From DASSLY01 sp035689185 (lineage in GTDB: Bacteria > Actinomycetota > Actinomycetes > Actinomycetales > Dermatophilaceae): DNA of 64,000 bases. The notes under the pieces are model-generated. The model saw only the letters and a program-made list of their open reading frames with translations, searched no databases and was not told the origin of the DNA. The position numbers were made by a program, and so were the translations under genes. This document shows, piece after piece, positions 45,349 through 54,876 of this stretch (position 1 is its first letter; each line of letters opens with the position of its first letter). Location of the stretch: assembly GCA_035689185.1 (NCBI GenBank), contig DASSLY010000096.1:62001-126000 (forward strand), written 5' to 3'.

Positions 45349-47400
45349 ATGAGCGAGAAGTCCGACTACCTCACCATCGCGCAGGCTGCGGCCTACGTCG
45401 GCGTCTCGGCGGCCACGCTGCGACGCTGGGACAAGGACGAGAAGCTGGCCGCCGTCCGCCGACCTGGCAGTCAGTACCGCTACTACCGCATCGCCGACCT
45501 CGAGCCGTTCCGTCTGGAGTACGGCACCGCAGAAAAGGCCAAGGACGTCGTGGCCGGGTTCTTCGATGACACTCGGGCGAAGATCGAGGGCAACCCTCAG
45601 CTCCGTGAGCCTCAGAAGGAGGCATATGAGGCGGCAGGCGAGCACTTCGCCCAGCAGGACACCGCAGCGATCGTGCAGCTGCCAGTGGGCTGCGGCAAAA
45701 CCGGGGTCGCCGCGATCTTGCCGTTCGGTCTGTCACACAAGCGGACGCTCATCATCGCGCCGAACACCACCATCCGGGAGGGCCTCTACGCCGACCTGAA
45801 CATCTCGAACGCGTCCTGCTTCTGGAAGAAGGCGGGCGTGCTCGATTCCTTCACCTCCGGGCCATTCACGGCGCTAGTCGATGGCCCGAAGGCAAACATG
45901 GACGACTGCGTCAACAGCCACATCGTCGTCGCCAACATCCAGCAGCTCGCCGGGAGTGCCGACCGGTGGCTGTCGCAGTTCCCGGGTGACTTCTTCGATC
46001 TGGTCATCATCGACGAGGGCCACCACGTCGCTGCTGAGAGTTGGCAGAAGGTCGTGCGGGCCTTCCCGCAGGCTCGCTTCGTCAGCCTGACCGCGACGCC
46101 ATTCCGTGCCGACAACAAGGATCTGCTGGGCGAGCTCATCTACCGCTATCCCTTCGCCCGGGCGATGCTCAATGGCTACATCAAGCACATCGTCTCGGCA
46201 TCAGCGCACCCTGCGGAGATCACCTTCACCGCCCGAGGCGAGAGTGACACCTACACGCTGGAGCAGATCCTCGAGTTGAAGGAGGAAGCCTGGTTCCGGC
46301 GTGGTGTCGCCCTGTCGGACGAGTGCAATCGCCACATTGCTGAGAAGGCGGTCGAGAAGCTCCAGGCGCTTAGGGCGGCGACGGGCTTCCCACACCAGAT
46401 CGCCGCCTCCGCCATGTCCATCGATCACGCCGACCAGGTGCGGGCGATATTCCAGGAGATGGGTCTGCAGGTCGAGACCATCCACAGCAACCTGCCTGAC
46501 GACCGCAAGGCTGCTGTCTTCGCCAAGCTGCGCAACAACCAGATCGACGTCATCGTGCAGGTCGCCATGCTGGGCGAGGGCTTCGACCACCCGCCCCTAA
46601 GCGTTGCCGCGATCTTCCGCCCTTACCGGTCGCTGTCGCCCTACATCCAGTTCGTCGGCCGGGTCATGCGGACGGTCGACTTGAACGACCCGAACAGCCC
46701 CAATAACCAGGGCTTCGTCGTGTCCCACGTCGGCCTCAACAACGAGGAGCAGTGGGACGAGTTCCGCGACCTCGACACCCAGGACCAGCAGATCGTGCGG
46801 GGATGGGCTCGCGGCGAGGGTGGCTCAGGCGGCGGAAACGACAACGGTGACGGTGAGGAGATCGCCCAGCGCTTCGACGCACCGGTGGCACAGAACGAGC
46901 GGCTCAGTCATTTCCTCAACAGGTCGTTCCTCGATCCCAGTGACGACCGGGTCATTGAGGAGATGCTGGACACCCCAGGCCCGGGCGGATTCACCTACCG
47001 GGCACTCGGCATCACCGCAGACGTGCTGCGGGCGCAGTTGGCGCACCGCATAGAGCATAAGGAGGAGCCAGCCGACTCGGTGCCCGTCCAGCCACAGGTC
47101 AGGCGGCAGACCCTGCGCTCCCGGCTCGACAGCCGGTCGAAGTCGGTGCACCAGCGCATCCTGAACGACCTAGGGCTCGCCCGGGCTGGCTTCGACATCA
47201 GCAGAAAGGTCAAGGGGCTGCGGGGCAACAACGCCGACGCCCTGTTCATGTTGCTCAATCGGGAGATAAACAACTTCGTCGGCGAGGGCAACGGGACCCG
47301 GGAGACGTGGACGCTCGACCAGTTGCAGAGCGCCTACGATTCCCTGGACGAGATCGGCGACCATGTCGCTGAGTCGATCAAGACGGCGATCGAGGAGTGA
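45349..47400 (+). CDS. MerR-type HTH fused to an SF2 (DEAD/DEAH) helicase
   Basis: 683 residues from ATG 45349. The N-terminus (about 5-50) is a MerR/excisionase-like winged helix (TIAQAAAYVGVSAATLRRWD). An SF2 motor follows: Walker A VGCGKTGVAA (about 112-122), DEGHH (about 222-226), SLTATPFRAD and motif VI QFVGRVMR. The C-terminal 150 residues have no clear name. Restriction-type HsdR-like helicases share this core; the HTH fusion is odd. It opens the restriction island and may load or sense DNA. GC content here is visibly lower than around it. Confidence 0.8.
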   Translation: MSEKSDYLTIAQAAAYVGVSAATLRRWDKDEKLAAVRRPGSQYRYYRIADLEPFRLEYGTAEKAKDVVAGFFDDTRAKIEGNPQLREPQKEAYEAAGEHFAQQDTAAIVQLPVGCGKTGVAAILPFGLSHKRTLIIAPNTTIREGLYADLNISNASCFWKKAGVLDSFTSGPFTALVDGPKANMDDCVNSHIVVANIQQLAGSADRWLSQFPGDFFDLVIIDEGHHVAAESWQKVVRAFPQARFVSLTATPFRADNKDLLGELIYRYPFARAMLNGYIKHIVSASAHPAEITFTARGESDTYTLEQILELKEEAWFRRGVALSDECNRHIAEKAVEKLQALRAATGFPHQIAASAMSIDHADQVRAIFQEMGLQVETIHSNLPDDRKAAVFAKLRNNQIDVIVQVAMLGEGFDHPPLSVAAIFRPYRSLSPYIQFVGRVMRTVDLNDPNSPNNQGFVVSHVGLNNEEQWDEFRDLDTQDQQIVRGWARGEGGSGGGNDNGDGEEIAQRFDAPVAQNERLSHFLNRSFLDPSDDRVIEEMLDTPGPGGFTYRALGITADVLRAQLAHRIEHKEEPADSVPVQPQVRRQTLRSRLDSRSKSVHQRILNDLGLARAGFDISRKVKGLRGNNADALFMLLNREINNFVGEGNGTRETWTLDQLQSAYDSLDEIGDHVAESIKTAIEE

Positions 47401-47404
47401 ATCC

Positions 47405-47662
47405 ATGGCCGCAGTGAAGAACGTCCTGAAGCACGTCAGAACCGAGGTCGCTGGACGGAAGCGGAAGTGCTACCGCAACAAGAACCACACCATCGTCAAG
47501 GGTGAGACCTGCTTGGTGCTCCGTGACGGCCCGCAGAACGAGTCAACCTACTGCGCCGTGTGCGCAGTAGAGATCCTGGCGAAGGCGGACGAGTTACTCG
47601 CTGAGCTGCACGGGCAGTTCGGGACGAGCGCCGCAACCGAGGCTAAGGGCAGCGTCAGCTGA
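47405..47662 (+). CDS. Small Cys-containing protein next to the helicase
   Basis: 85 residues. Basic start, then KCYRNKNHTIVKGETCLVLR and TYCAVCAVEIL, four cysteines likely binding one zinc ion (C-x-n-C ... C-x-x-C). 4 bases after the helicase stop, so probably co-transcribed. Unassigned; a small DNA-binding or adaptor partner is plausible. Confidence 0.55.
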   Translation: MAAVKNVLKHVRTEVAGRKRKCYRNKNHTIVKGETCLVLRDGPQNESTYCAVCAVEILAKADELLAELHGQFGTSAATEAKGSVS

Positions 47663-47711
47663 GATGATACGGAGGCGCAGGAGCACCCACGCCACTCGAC
47701 TGCCTCGGTTC

Positions 47712-48998
47712 TCATCCCGCCAGCAGCGCACCTGGTCGCTCCGGTAGCACCGAGCTGAGTTCGGGCATGCTCCCGAGCCGAGGTGCAACCTGGAGTACCT
47801 CGAATGCGCCACCTCCAGCCCATGCGACCGACTCGGAGATTCCTCCGGTGTCGCTCCCAGCGATCACGGTCTCAAGACGTGGCAACAGCACGGCGGCGAC
47901 GGTCTCCACCAACCGCTCTGAAGTGATCCATTGCCGTCCCATCTTGTGCGCCACCGCTGCGGTCGTGCCCGAACCCCCGAACAGGTCGACCACCAGGTCA
48001 CCCGGGTTGGTCGCTATGTGCAGGATCCGCTGGAGTAGCGCTTCGGGTTTCGGAGTGTCGAAGACTGTGCCCGCATCGGGAAAGAGACTGGCGAGGTGCC
48101 GCTTGGCGTCGTCGTTGGTGCCGACGTCGCGGCCGTTCCATAGTGTGCTTGGTACCTGCAGAGCGTCGATGTCGAAGTTCTTCATGCGCGGCTGGCCTGC
48201 GCCGCCCTTGGTCCACCAAATGCGGTCCTCGGCGAGCAGGCGGCGGAAAACCGGCTGGGTGGCAAACCACGAGCGCCCACGTGGGGGCAACAGCTCATGC
48301 CCGGCCGGATTGACAACCACGTACTGCTGGCCCGCGCGGAAGCCTGGAGCGGTGAACGGAGCATCACGCCACGGCCCCCGAGGGTCGCCGTCGCGGTTGG
48401 ACGCCTCGACACCGCCAGGAACTCGGTTCCTCGTCCGCTTCCATGCCTTCTGTCCCGACGGGGCGTAGACCAGGATCGGGTCATGGGCGAAGGAGATGGC
48501 GGTGCGGGACTCCACAGTGAGCCGCTTCTGCCAGACCACGGTGGCGACGTACGCGTCGGCACCGAAGACCTCATCGAGGATGAGACGCGCCTTGTGGCTC
48601 ATAGTCTCGTCAAGATGCACCCACACCGACGCGTCGTCCGTGAGGTACGGGCGAAGCGCCACCAAGCGGTCGCGCATCATGGACAACCACACGCCCTCGG
48701 CGAGCGCATCCGAGTAGTGCCCGAACCGCTTGCCGGTGCCGAACGGCGGATCGATGTAGGCGCAGCGGATCGAGCTCTCGCGGAGCGATCCCCTGGCGGC
48801 AAGGGCGTCGAGCGCATCGAGTCCATCGCCGCAGACCACGGTGCCGGTCAGTCCATCCTCGCCCCGAACGGCAACCTCGGAGAGCTCCAGCCCTAGCAGG
48901 CTCTGCTCGGCCGGATCGATCCACGAGTACTGGGTCTCGCCGCACGCGACGAGGAGCTGGTCACGGTTCGGCCATGTGAGGTGGGTCGAGATGGTCAT
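47712..48998 (-). CDS. Type III Mod-like adenine DNA methyltransferase
   Basis: 428 residues. Beta-class amino-methyltransferase order: AYIDPPFGTGKRF (motif IV, about 80-92) precedes DLFGGSGTTAAVAHKMGR (motif I, about 335-352). The DPPF rather than DPPY form is usual in Mod proteins. ATG 48998 is chosen; upstream codons add 22 residues. Converges with the helicase operon and would protect host DNA at the site cut by the island. Confidence 0.82.
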   Translation of the reverse strand: MTISTHLTWPNRDQLLVACGETQYSWIDPAEQSLLGLELSEVAVRGEDGLTGTVVCGDGLDALDALAARGSLRESSIRCAYIDPPFGTGKRFGHYSDALAEGVWLSMMRDRLVALRPYLTDDASVWVHLDETMSHKARLILDEVFGADAYVATVVWQKRLTVESRTAISFAHDPILVYAPSGQKAWKRTRNRVPGGVEASNRDGDPRGPWRDAPFTAPGFRAGQQYVVVNPAGHELLPPRGRSWFATQPVFRRLLAEDRIWWTKGGAGQPRMKNFDIDALQVPSTLWNGRDVGTNDDAKRHLASLFPDAGTVFDTPKPEALLQRILHIATNPGDLVVDLFGGSGTTAAVAHKMGRQWITSERLVETVAAVLLPRLETVIAGSDTGGISESVAWAGGGAFEVLQVAPRLGSMPELSSVLPERPGALLAG

Positions 48999-49131
48999 GC
49001 GCTTCAGTGAACCAGCGACGACCGACAGAACCGTGGAGCGACACCGTTTGGTCAGAGAATCCACGCTCAGCGACGTTTAGAGATCACGTCGCTGCCGGAG
49101 ATCGTCGTACGTTGCCAATAGGCTCTGGCGC

Positions 49132-49986
49132 ATGACAGTCGCGCCGGAACAGGACATCGCTCTGCCCCCTCTACGTCCGTTCTTGAAGTGGGCGGGCGGC
49201 AAGGGGCGGCTCCTGCCGCGGATCCTGCCGCACGCCCCAGCGTCGTTTGAGAACTACCACGAGCCGTTCCTGGGGGGTGGCGCAATGTTCTTTGCGGTAC
49301 GTGATCGCATCGCTGGCCCCGCGCATCTGCACGACCTGAACGACGTGCTCATCAACGTGTGGCAGCGCGTGCAGGAGGATCCGGCGGCGCTCTACGCCGC
49401 GCTGGAGTGGTACCACGAACGGGACTCCAAGGACTTCTACTACGAGCAGCGCTCGGCTGAGCCGGACACCCGCACTCAGCAAGCAGCCCGCTTCATCTAC
49501 CTCAACCAGACTGCTTGGAACGGACTGTGGCGCGTCAACAAGTTCGGGCAGTTCAACGTGCCATGGGGCGACCGCACGTTCCGAGGCATCGACGAGGACT
49601 CCTTGTTCCGGATCAGTGACGCGCTCATCGGGGCGACCATCACCAACATGGACTTCCGCGACTCCCTCGGTAAGCCGCAGACTGGGGACTTCGTCTACCT
49701 CGATCCGCCGTACCTGCCCATCTCGGACACCTCGAAGTTCTACCTCTACACAGAGAAGCGTTTCCGGGCTCCGGACCTCGCTGAGCTCGCCGACCTGTGC
49801 CACCAGCTCACTGAGCGGGGTGTCCACTGGATCATGTCCAACCGGGATACTCCGCAGGTCCGGGACCTGTTCCCGGGCTGCGACATCGTCCGCTTCACCA
49901 CCCGCCGCTCGGTCGCCGCGCAGAACCGACGCGACGTCGAGGCGCTGGACTCGCCCGAGGCGCTCATCATCGGGAAGCCAGTGTGA
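49132..49986 (+). CDS. Dam-like adenine DNA methyltransferase
   Basis: 284 residues. Alpha-class order: LKWAGGKGRLLP (motif X/I start), then FLGGGAMFF (motif I) and VYLDPPYLPI (motif IV), as in Dam/M.DpnII. It probably methylates N6 of adenine. The GTG of the McrB-like gene overlaps its stop, so the three genes form an operon. Confidence 0.85.
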   Translation: MTVAPEQDIALPPLRPFLKWAGGKGRLLPRILPHAPASFENYHEPFLGGGAMFFAVRDRIAGPAHLHDLNDVLINVWQRVQEDPAALYAALEWYHERDSKDFYYEQRSAEPDTRTQQAARFIYLNQTAWNGLWRVNKFGQFNVPWGDRTFRGIDEDSLFRISDALIGATITNMDFRDSLGKPQTGDFVYLDPPYLPISDTSKFYLYTEKRFRAPDLAELADLCHQLTERGVHWIMSNRDTPQVRDLFPGCDIVRFTTRRSVAAQNRRDVEALDSPEALIIGKPV

Positions 49987-51887
49987 CCGCACGGCCCGTT
50001 GACGCCATCTTCATCTGGAAGATGGAGGTTGCGTCAGTGTTCAAGCCGGTGTACGGGCGCGACCCGATGACCGGCTCGACGGTCGACCCCGCGACCGGGA
50101 AGAAGGATCAGTCGTACTCGAAGGACTACCTGCAGCCCGACGCCCCCGGATCACGGGCCTTGGAGCGCGTCCTCGGGAAGGTCCCCCCGCTCGAGGACGG
50201 CTCGGTCCCCATCAAGTGGCGCTGGCCGGGCGGTGAGGTCGATGGAGCGCTTCGCCAGCATGACAAGCTCATGGTCCGCAAGGACTTGTCATGGCCAAAG
50301 AACAACCCGCCGGCCCCGTGGCGGCTGAGACCATCCGCGCAGCCCGGGGACATCGAAGTGCTGGCGGGCATCCCGAACCTGGGGACGCCGCAGTTGGCCG
50401 ACCAGGAGTTCGCCAAGCTCAGGGCGACAGGCGAACACCCGTGGCTGCTGGGCATCCATCTCGCCGGTGAAGGCCCGGTCCTGCATGCGCGGGTGGTCTT
50501 CGAGAACCCAACTTCCGCCCACGCCGACGCGTCGTGGGATCTGGTGCCGCCCGAGGTGAAGCAAGTGGCACAGGCCTTCAAGCGAAATCAGGTCATGGGC
50601 GTCGTGGAGTACCAAGCAGGAGCAGCAATGACCGACGCCCTCGTGCAGCGCATCCTAGCTGCGTTCGAAGACAGCCCCAATGTGCTGCTGGTGGGACCGC
50701 CAGGCACCGGCAAGACGGTTGCGATGGAGAAGATCGCCGCGCTGTACTCGAGCACGCCTCCCTCCGGCGTCACGTTGGATCCGGACGTGCTCCACGCAGC
50801 CTTCGGCGTCGGAGCAACTCCTCCCCCGGGCAGCCGCCGCCTGGCGTCACTGTTGTTCCACCCCTCGTATGCCTACGAGCACTTCGTCATGGGCCTGCTG
50901 CCGGAGGTGGTGAAGAACTCCAAGGGCCAGCCGACGGGTGCGGTCACTGTGAGCCCGAAGGTCGGCTCTCTCCTGGAACTGGCACAGTTCGCCTCGGCGG
51001 CGCCAGACAACAAGGCGTTGCTCGTCCTCGATGAGTTCAACCGAGGCAACGCCGCCGCCATCTTCGGCGACACGTTGGGACTGATCGACCGGGACAAGCG
51101 CGATGTGGCCTCCATTGACACGCCGTACGTGCACCTAAACCCGACGACCCACCTCGGGCCGCTGGGCTCCACGACCACTTTGCCGAGCGACCTCCGCGTC
51201 CTCGCCGCCATGAACTCCGCCGACCGCTCGGTCGCGCCCCTGGACGCCGCGCTCCGTCGCCGCTTCAGCATCATCCACGTCGATCCGGACCTTGAGGTCC
51301 TGCGCAACCAGCTCAGGGCAGACTTCGCCGGTATCACGCTGGACGATCCGACAACCTGGGCCACGGGGGGACACGTCGCGGCGGTCGCGGTCGCAATCCT
51401 GGAGAGCCTCAACCGACGTATCGAATTCGTCCTGGGGCGGGACTTCCTTCTGGGCCAGTCGGTGTTCTGGCATCTCGACACGACCGACGCCGACTCCGCG
51501 CTTGAGTCCCTGGCGGTCGCGCTCGACAACCGCGTGCTGGGCACGCTGTCGCTGTCCTTCACGGATGACGACGAGGGTTTGGCCGCCGTCCTCAACGTCA
51601 CCAACGCATCGGGGAGCGGCGCGTCAGCGTCATGGGCGACCCCGCCGAGTGAGCTGACGCGCTGGCCCAGCCGCTTGCGCCTCTCCCGGTTCCAGGCCTT
51701 CAACGGTCCGGAACTGGAGAAGGCCTTGGTGTCCCTGCTCGACCCGACGGTCATCGCCGCCCACACCATGGCCGCAGTCGCGACCGACGGGACAGAGGAA
51801 GAGGACGCCGAGGATATGGGTGCTGCCGACGATGCGGCGGCAGACGAGGCCACGCCGAACCCAAGCGGCGAGGACGACGAGGCGTAG
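49983..51887 (+). CDS. mcrB: McrB-like AAA+ NTPase
   Basis: 634 residues from GTG 49983 (GTGA overlap). A N-terminal region of about 200 residues, perhaps DNA-recognising, precedes the AAA+ domain with Walker A LLVGPPGTGKT (about 233-243), LLVLDEFNRGNAAAIFGDTL as Walker B and sensor area (about 345-364) and LAAMNSADRSV. The MNxxD segment is the McrB GTP-binding feature in the family. Drives DNA translocation and cleavage with the McrC-like partner. Acidic C-terminal tail (about 600-634). Confidence 0.82.
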   Translation: MTARPVDAIFIWKMEVASVFKPVYGRDPMTGSTVDPATGKKDQSYSKDYLQPDAPGSRALERVLGKVPPLEDGSVPIKWRWPGGEVDGALRQHDKLMVRKDLSWPKNNPPAPWRLRPSAQPGDIEVLAGIPNLGTPQLADQEFAKLRATGEHPWLLGIHLAGEGPVLHARVVFENPTSAHADASWDLVPPEVKQVAQAFKRNQVMGVVEYQAGAAMTDALVQRILAAFEDSPNVLLVGPPGTGKTVAMEKIAALYSSTPPSGVTLDPDVLHAAFGVGATPPPGSRRLASLLFHPSYAYEHFVMGLLPEVVKNSKGQPTGAVTVSPKVGSLLELAQFASAAPDNKALLVLDEFNRGNAAAIFGDTLGLIDRDKRDVASIDTPYVHLNPTTHLGPLGSTTTLPSDLRVLAAMNSADRSVAPLDAALRRRFSIIHVDPDLEVLRNQLRADFAGITLDDPTTWATGGHVAAVAVAILESLNRRIEFVLGRDFLLGQSVFWHLDTTDADSALESLAVALDNRVLGTLSLSFTDDDEGLAAVLNVTNASGSGASASWATPPSELTRWPSRLRLSRFQAFNGPELEKALVSLLDPTVIAAHTMAAVATDGTEEEDAEDMGAADDAAADEATPNPSGEDDEA

Positions 51888-51890
51888 GGC

Positions 51891-53204
51891 ATGCCACGCC
51901 GGATCTCGGTCACCGAGTACCAGCCCGTCGCGCACGTCTCAGTCGAGGAGGCGCGTCTTATCCGCGCTCGCCTCGCCGAGCTCGCTGTGGAGCTCAAGCC
52001 CCGTCGCGGTTTCCTAGCGCCCGGGAGCGACCTGGTTATCCGCAACTTGGTCGGGACGGTCCAGGTCGGGCGTGACCTGGTGCTCGACGTGGCCCCGAGC
52101 GTCGCCGCAGACGTCGACTGGACCGGGGCGCTGGTCGACCTGCTGTCACCGCCGACCAGGATCGGTTTCGGCGGTGAGAACCGGGAGTCGGAACGGCGCC
52201 CCGTCCGGGTTCTGCCGGACGCCTTCGCCGAGCTGTACCTCCGCCAGTTGAACGGGGCGCTCCGCAAGGAAGGTCCGCTCACACTCATTCAGGCGCTCTA
52301 CGCCGCCGTGCCGTCGCTGGCCGGTCGTCTCGATGTCACCCGGTGGGTCGGCCAGCGCACGCTCAAGCCCGCGCACTTCCCGCAGCACCGGTCGGTCCTC
52401 ACCGTCGACAACCCGTTCACGGCGATGCTGGCGGCGGTCGCGGAGCTGCTGGCAGCGAGCACCAGCGATCCCCGCATCGCCGCTGCCCTGCGCGGCGCGG
52501 CAGGACGCCTGCGGCCTGGCCTGGCGCCGCACGTCGCTCTCAACCCCAGTGCCGCGCTGCGGGAACTGCCGCCGCAGTGGCGCGCCTACGGCCCCGCGTG
52601 GGCAACGGCACGGTCGGTCGTGCGCCGTGTCGCCCCTTTGCGGCGACACGGGCACCTCGAAGGGCTCGGGGTTGCCCTGGAGCCATGGCCACTACTGGAG
52701 ACGCTGCTCGAGCGGTCGCTCGAGGCTTTGAGCGGTGTCGTGGCTCGGCACGGGCATCACGGACTGATCGGGTTCGGACACAGCGGGACGTATCCGCTGC
52801 GAACGCCGATCGGTCTCACAGCACCAGGCACCGCGGGCTTCCATGTCAAAGGTGGCGTGGATCCGGACGGGATCCTCAAGCGCGGCGATGAGGTTGTCGC
52901 CTCCTTCGAAGCGAAGTACACGACGCCGACCCCGGAGCGAATCAGGGGCCACGCGTTCCAAGCGTTGACGACGGCTGCGGCGGTGAAGTCACCCGTGGCG
53001 GTGCTCGTCTACCCGACGGACTTTGAAGCGGTGTCCTGGGAGCTCACTTGGTTCACTACCCATCCCGCACGCTTGGTCGCCGTGGGGCTGGATATGTATC
53101 GCTATCAGGCGGTCAGCGGCGACGAGAGCCGGGCCGAGCGCATCTACCGTGGTGTCCAGGAATCGCTGCGGCTGCAGCAGGGGACACCGGCGCAAGCGTC
53201 GTAG
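51891..53204 (+). CDS. mcrC: McrC-like nuclease subunit
   Basis: 437 residues, 3 bases after the McrB stop. N-terminal beta-rich domain (about 1-110), then a PD-(D/E)xK-like nuclease part: DPDGILKRGDEVVASFEAKYT (about 322-342), where D-x-n-E-A-K fits the core. Together with McrB it would restrict DNA; with two methyltransferases beside it, it looks like a restriction-modification rather than modification-dependent system. Confidence 0.8.
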   Translation: MPRRISVTEYQPVAHVSVEEARLIRARLAELAVELKPRRGFLAPGSDLVIRNLVGTVQVGRDLVLDVAPSVAADVDWTGALVDLLSPPTRIGFGGENRESERRPVRVLPDAFAELYLRQLNGALRKEGPLTLIQALYAAVPSLAGRLDVTRWVGQRTLKPAHFPQHRSVLTVDNPFTAMLAAVAELLAASTSDPRIAAALRGAAGRLRPGLAPHVALNPSAALRELPPQWRAYGPAWATARSVVRRVAPLRRHGHLEGLGVALEPWPLLETLLERSLEALSGVVARHGHHGLIGFGHSGTYPLRTPIGLTAPGTAGFHVKGGVDPDGILKRGDEVVASFEAKYTTPTPERIRGHAFQALTTAAAVKSPVAVLVYPTDFEAVSWELTWFTTHPARLVAVGLDMYRYQAVSGDESRAERIYRGVQESLRLQQGTPAQAS

Positions 53205-53244
53205 CGCTCCGACGGTCAGCCCTGTGTCGGCCACGAGAAGCCCC

Positions 53245-53261
53245 ACCGACAACTTGTCGGT
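53245..53261. promoter_or_regulatory. Small perfect inverted repeat
   Basis: Arms accgacaa and ttgtcggt flank one base. It lies 45 bases before a short reading frame (53307) that ends after 28 codons. Probably the operator or promoter region of a gene that was later broken. Confidence 0.45.
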
Positions 53262-53306
53262 GATCCCGCCTAAGCTCGTCACCGAGGATCCTGGAGGAGA
53301 TGAGAC

Positions 53307-53393
53307 ATGGCAGGTCGGCAGGATGAGGCGCTCAAGCATCGCTACGTCTACGTGCCGCGCGGCACACAGAAGGACACGCTTGAGCCGGGGTAA
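53307..53393 (+). pseudogene. Truncated small gene start
   Basis: 28 codons with a good ribosome site (ggagga), MAGRQDEALKHRYVYVPRGT as the first part, then a stop at 53391. Too short for a normal protein and followed directly by a transposase fragment, so it is probably the surviving start of a gene cut by an insertion. Confidence 0.4.
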
Positions 53394-53395
53394 CT

Positions 53396-53540
53396 GGTCA
53401 GGTAGTGAGGGGCTTCCAGGGGTTTCCGGTGGTGAGCAGGGTGAGTGCGTCGAGGCCGTCGATGCCGTGTTTCGCGGTGGTGGCTAGGTAGCTGCATAGG
53501 GCAGCGAAGTGTTGGGCGCCGGTGAGCGTGCAAGTCCATT
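53396..53540 (-). pseudogene. IS66-type transposase C-terminal remnant
   Basis: On the minus strand the end of the fragment reads FAALCSYLATTAKHGIDGLD followed by NPWKPLTT, which resembles the conserved tail of IS66-family transposases. Only the last 40-50 codons are left, with no visible terminal repeats. Confidence 0.55.
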
Positions 53541-53786
53541 GGCCAGCCCACCCAGTACGCCGCTGCCGACGGCGCTCGCATCTCCATCCTCGTCGTCCTC
53601 GACATGAGCCGGAAAGTGCTCCCCATCGGCACCCCGGAGAACTACCTGTTCGCCCTCGGCCCCAGACAGCACGGGATGACCGACCCGCACTCTCCCAGCG
53701 TCGCCGTCACCCTTGTCATCAACGGCAGCTTGCCCGTGCCCAACAGTTGGTCGCACCGCAAGACCCCGACCACCGACGCCCCCTGA
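53541..53786 (+). pseudogene. Gene fragment (C-terminal part)
   Basis: A coherent frame gives SIGQPTQYAAADGARISILV, IGTPENYLFALG and VTLVINGSLPVPNSWSHR up to a stop at 53784-53786. It lacks a start and is preceded by the IS66-type remnant, so it may be the rear part of the gene whose start is at 53307, split by the insertion. No family name. Confidence 0.4.
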
Positions 53787-54083
53787 CCCGCCGCACAGCG
53801 GCGACCCGCCGCCGCATTGACTAGAGGTCCTGCGACCCAGACCTCGAAGTCCTGCGGAGGTGCGGTCCCGTCGAAACCGCGACGAACCCTGGGGCGGCCG
53901 CGGACGCACCAGGGTTCGCTGCTGGGAACTACGACGTGACCACTTCTCAAGCCGCGAAGGTACGTCATTTCGAAGGCTGTAGGCCCGTTTTGGCCCGACG
54001 TCCGCTCATGCGGCACGGCGCGGGACGCGCGGCTCGGCCGCGGGGGTGGCGTCGCGGCCAGGGGTGGATCAGCTCGCGGGTAG

Positions 54084-54443
54084 GCGTCGAGGGCGGCGCG
54101 GAGTGCGTCTGTCGAGGCGAGGCCGCCGGAGGCAGTTGCCGTCGCCGTGGTGGAGTTCCTCACCGGGGCGCTGGTGCAGAACCCGGCTCGGGTCGGCAAG
54201 CCGTTGCGGGGCGAGCTGGCCGGCATCCGCTCGGCCCGCCTGGGCACCTACCGGGTGCTGTACCGGATCAACGAGGGTCTTCGTGAGGTGGTGGTCCTGC
54301 GGATCGACCACCGCCGCGATGTGTACCCGCCTCCCCTGACGTCGGCGCTGGCTATGGGCCCAAGACGTCGGCTACCGACGAGGTTGCATAACGATCCGAC
54401 AACAGTCGAGGTGCCGCGACTGAGGGCGACTCCACGGCCATGA
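54084..54443 (+). pseudogene. Truncated RelE/ParE-like toxin
   Basis: The phrase VGKPLRGELAGIRSARLGTY and RVLYRINEG...RIDHRRDVY matches the RelE/ParE core (LRG...R.G.YRVLY...HRRDVY). The first strand and helix that should start the fold are missing and the tail runs on past the usual end, so the gene is incomplete. It sits near the tRNA boundary of the element. Confidence 0.6.
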
Positions 54444-54610
54444 CCTGCAGCGATCGCCGCTGAACGCGGCGACGGAGTCGTCGGCGGTCACCTCGAGTCG
54501 TGGCCCGCGGACTCCTACGGATCAGATGGTTCCGGGCGCTTGGCGCGTGTCGGTAGGGTCGGCGCCCCCGCTTCTGAACAGCTCGCCTTGGTACGCTACG
54601 GAAAGCGCCT

Positions 54611-54628
54611 GTTAGCAAGTCGTTAGCA
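54611..54628. repeat. Pair of 7-bp direct repeats near the tRNA 3' end
   Basis: gttagca occurs at 54611-54617 and 54622-54628, one helical turn (11 bases) apart and about 60-75 bases from the 3' end of tRNA-Phe. Spacing and position fit arm-type sites of a tyrosine integrase. No integrase is present to confirm it. Confidence 0.4.
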
Positions 54629-54687
54629 GCCCTCAAGACGAAAGGAGGTCGGCAACCGTGCCCAAGGCTTGTGACCTGCAGGTTTGC

Positions 54688-54764
54688 TGGTGGCCAGGGG
54701 CGGGGTCGAACCGCCGACCTTCCGATTTTCAGTCGGACGCTCGTACCAACTGAGCTACCTGGCC
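54688..54764 (-). tRNA. tRNA-Phe (GAA), CCA encoded
   Basis: The minus strand folds into a cloverleaf with acceptor stem GGCCAGG/CCTGGCC, anticodon GAA (positions 54728-54730 on the plus strand) and an encoded CCA at 54688-54690. Its 3' end faces the mobile-element side, a typical attachment site. It separates the element-like block on the left from chromosomal genes on the right. Confidence 0.93.
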
Positions 54765-54876
54765 AAGGTGATGCACGACATACACTCGCGACGGCCCTGA
54801 CCTGGGGTTTCACCCCCAGGAGGCCTGTCGCGACGCGACGATCATAGTGCACAACCGCCGACGGCGGCGTCTCGCC

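Noticed and set aside
45319..45349. An upstream ATG (45319) for the helicase gene
   Set aside because: It lies before the inverted repeat, adds only ten residues unlike the HTH fold, and has no ribosome site.
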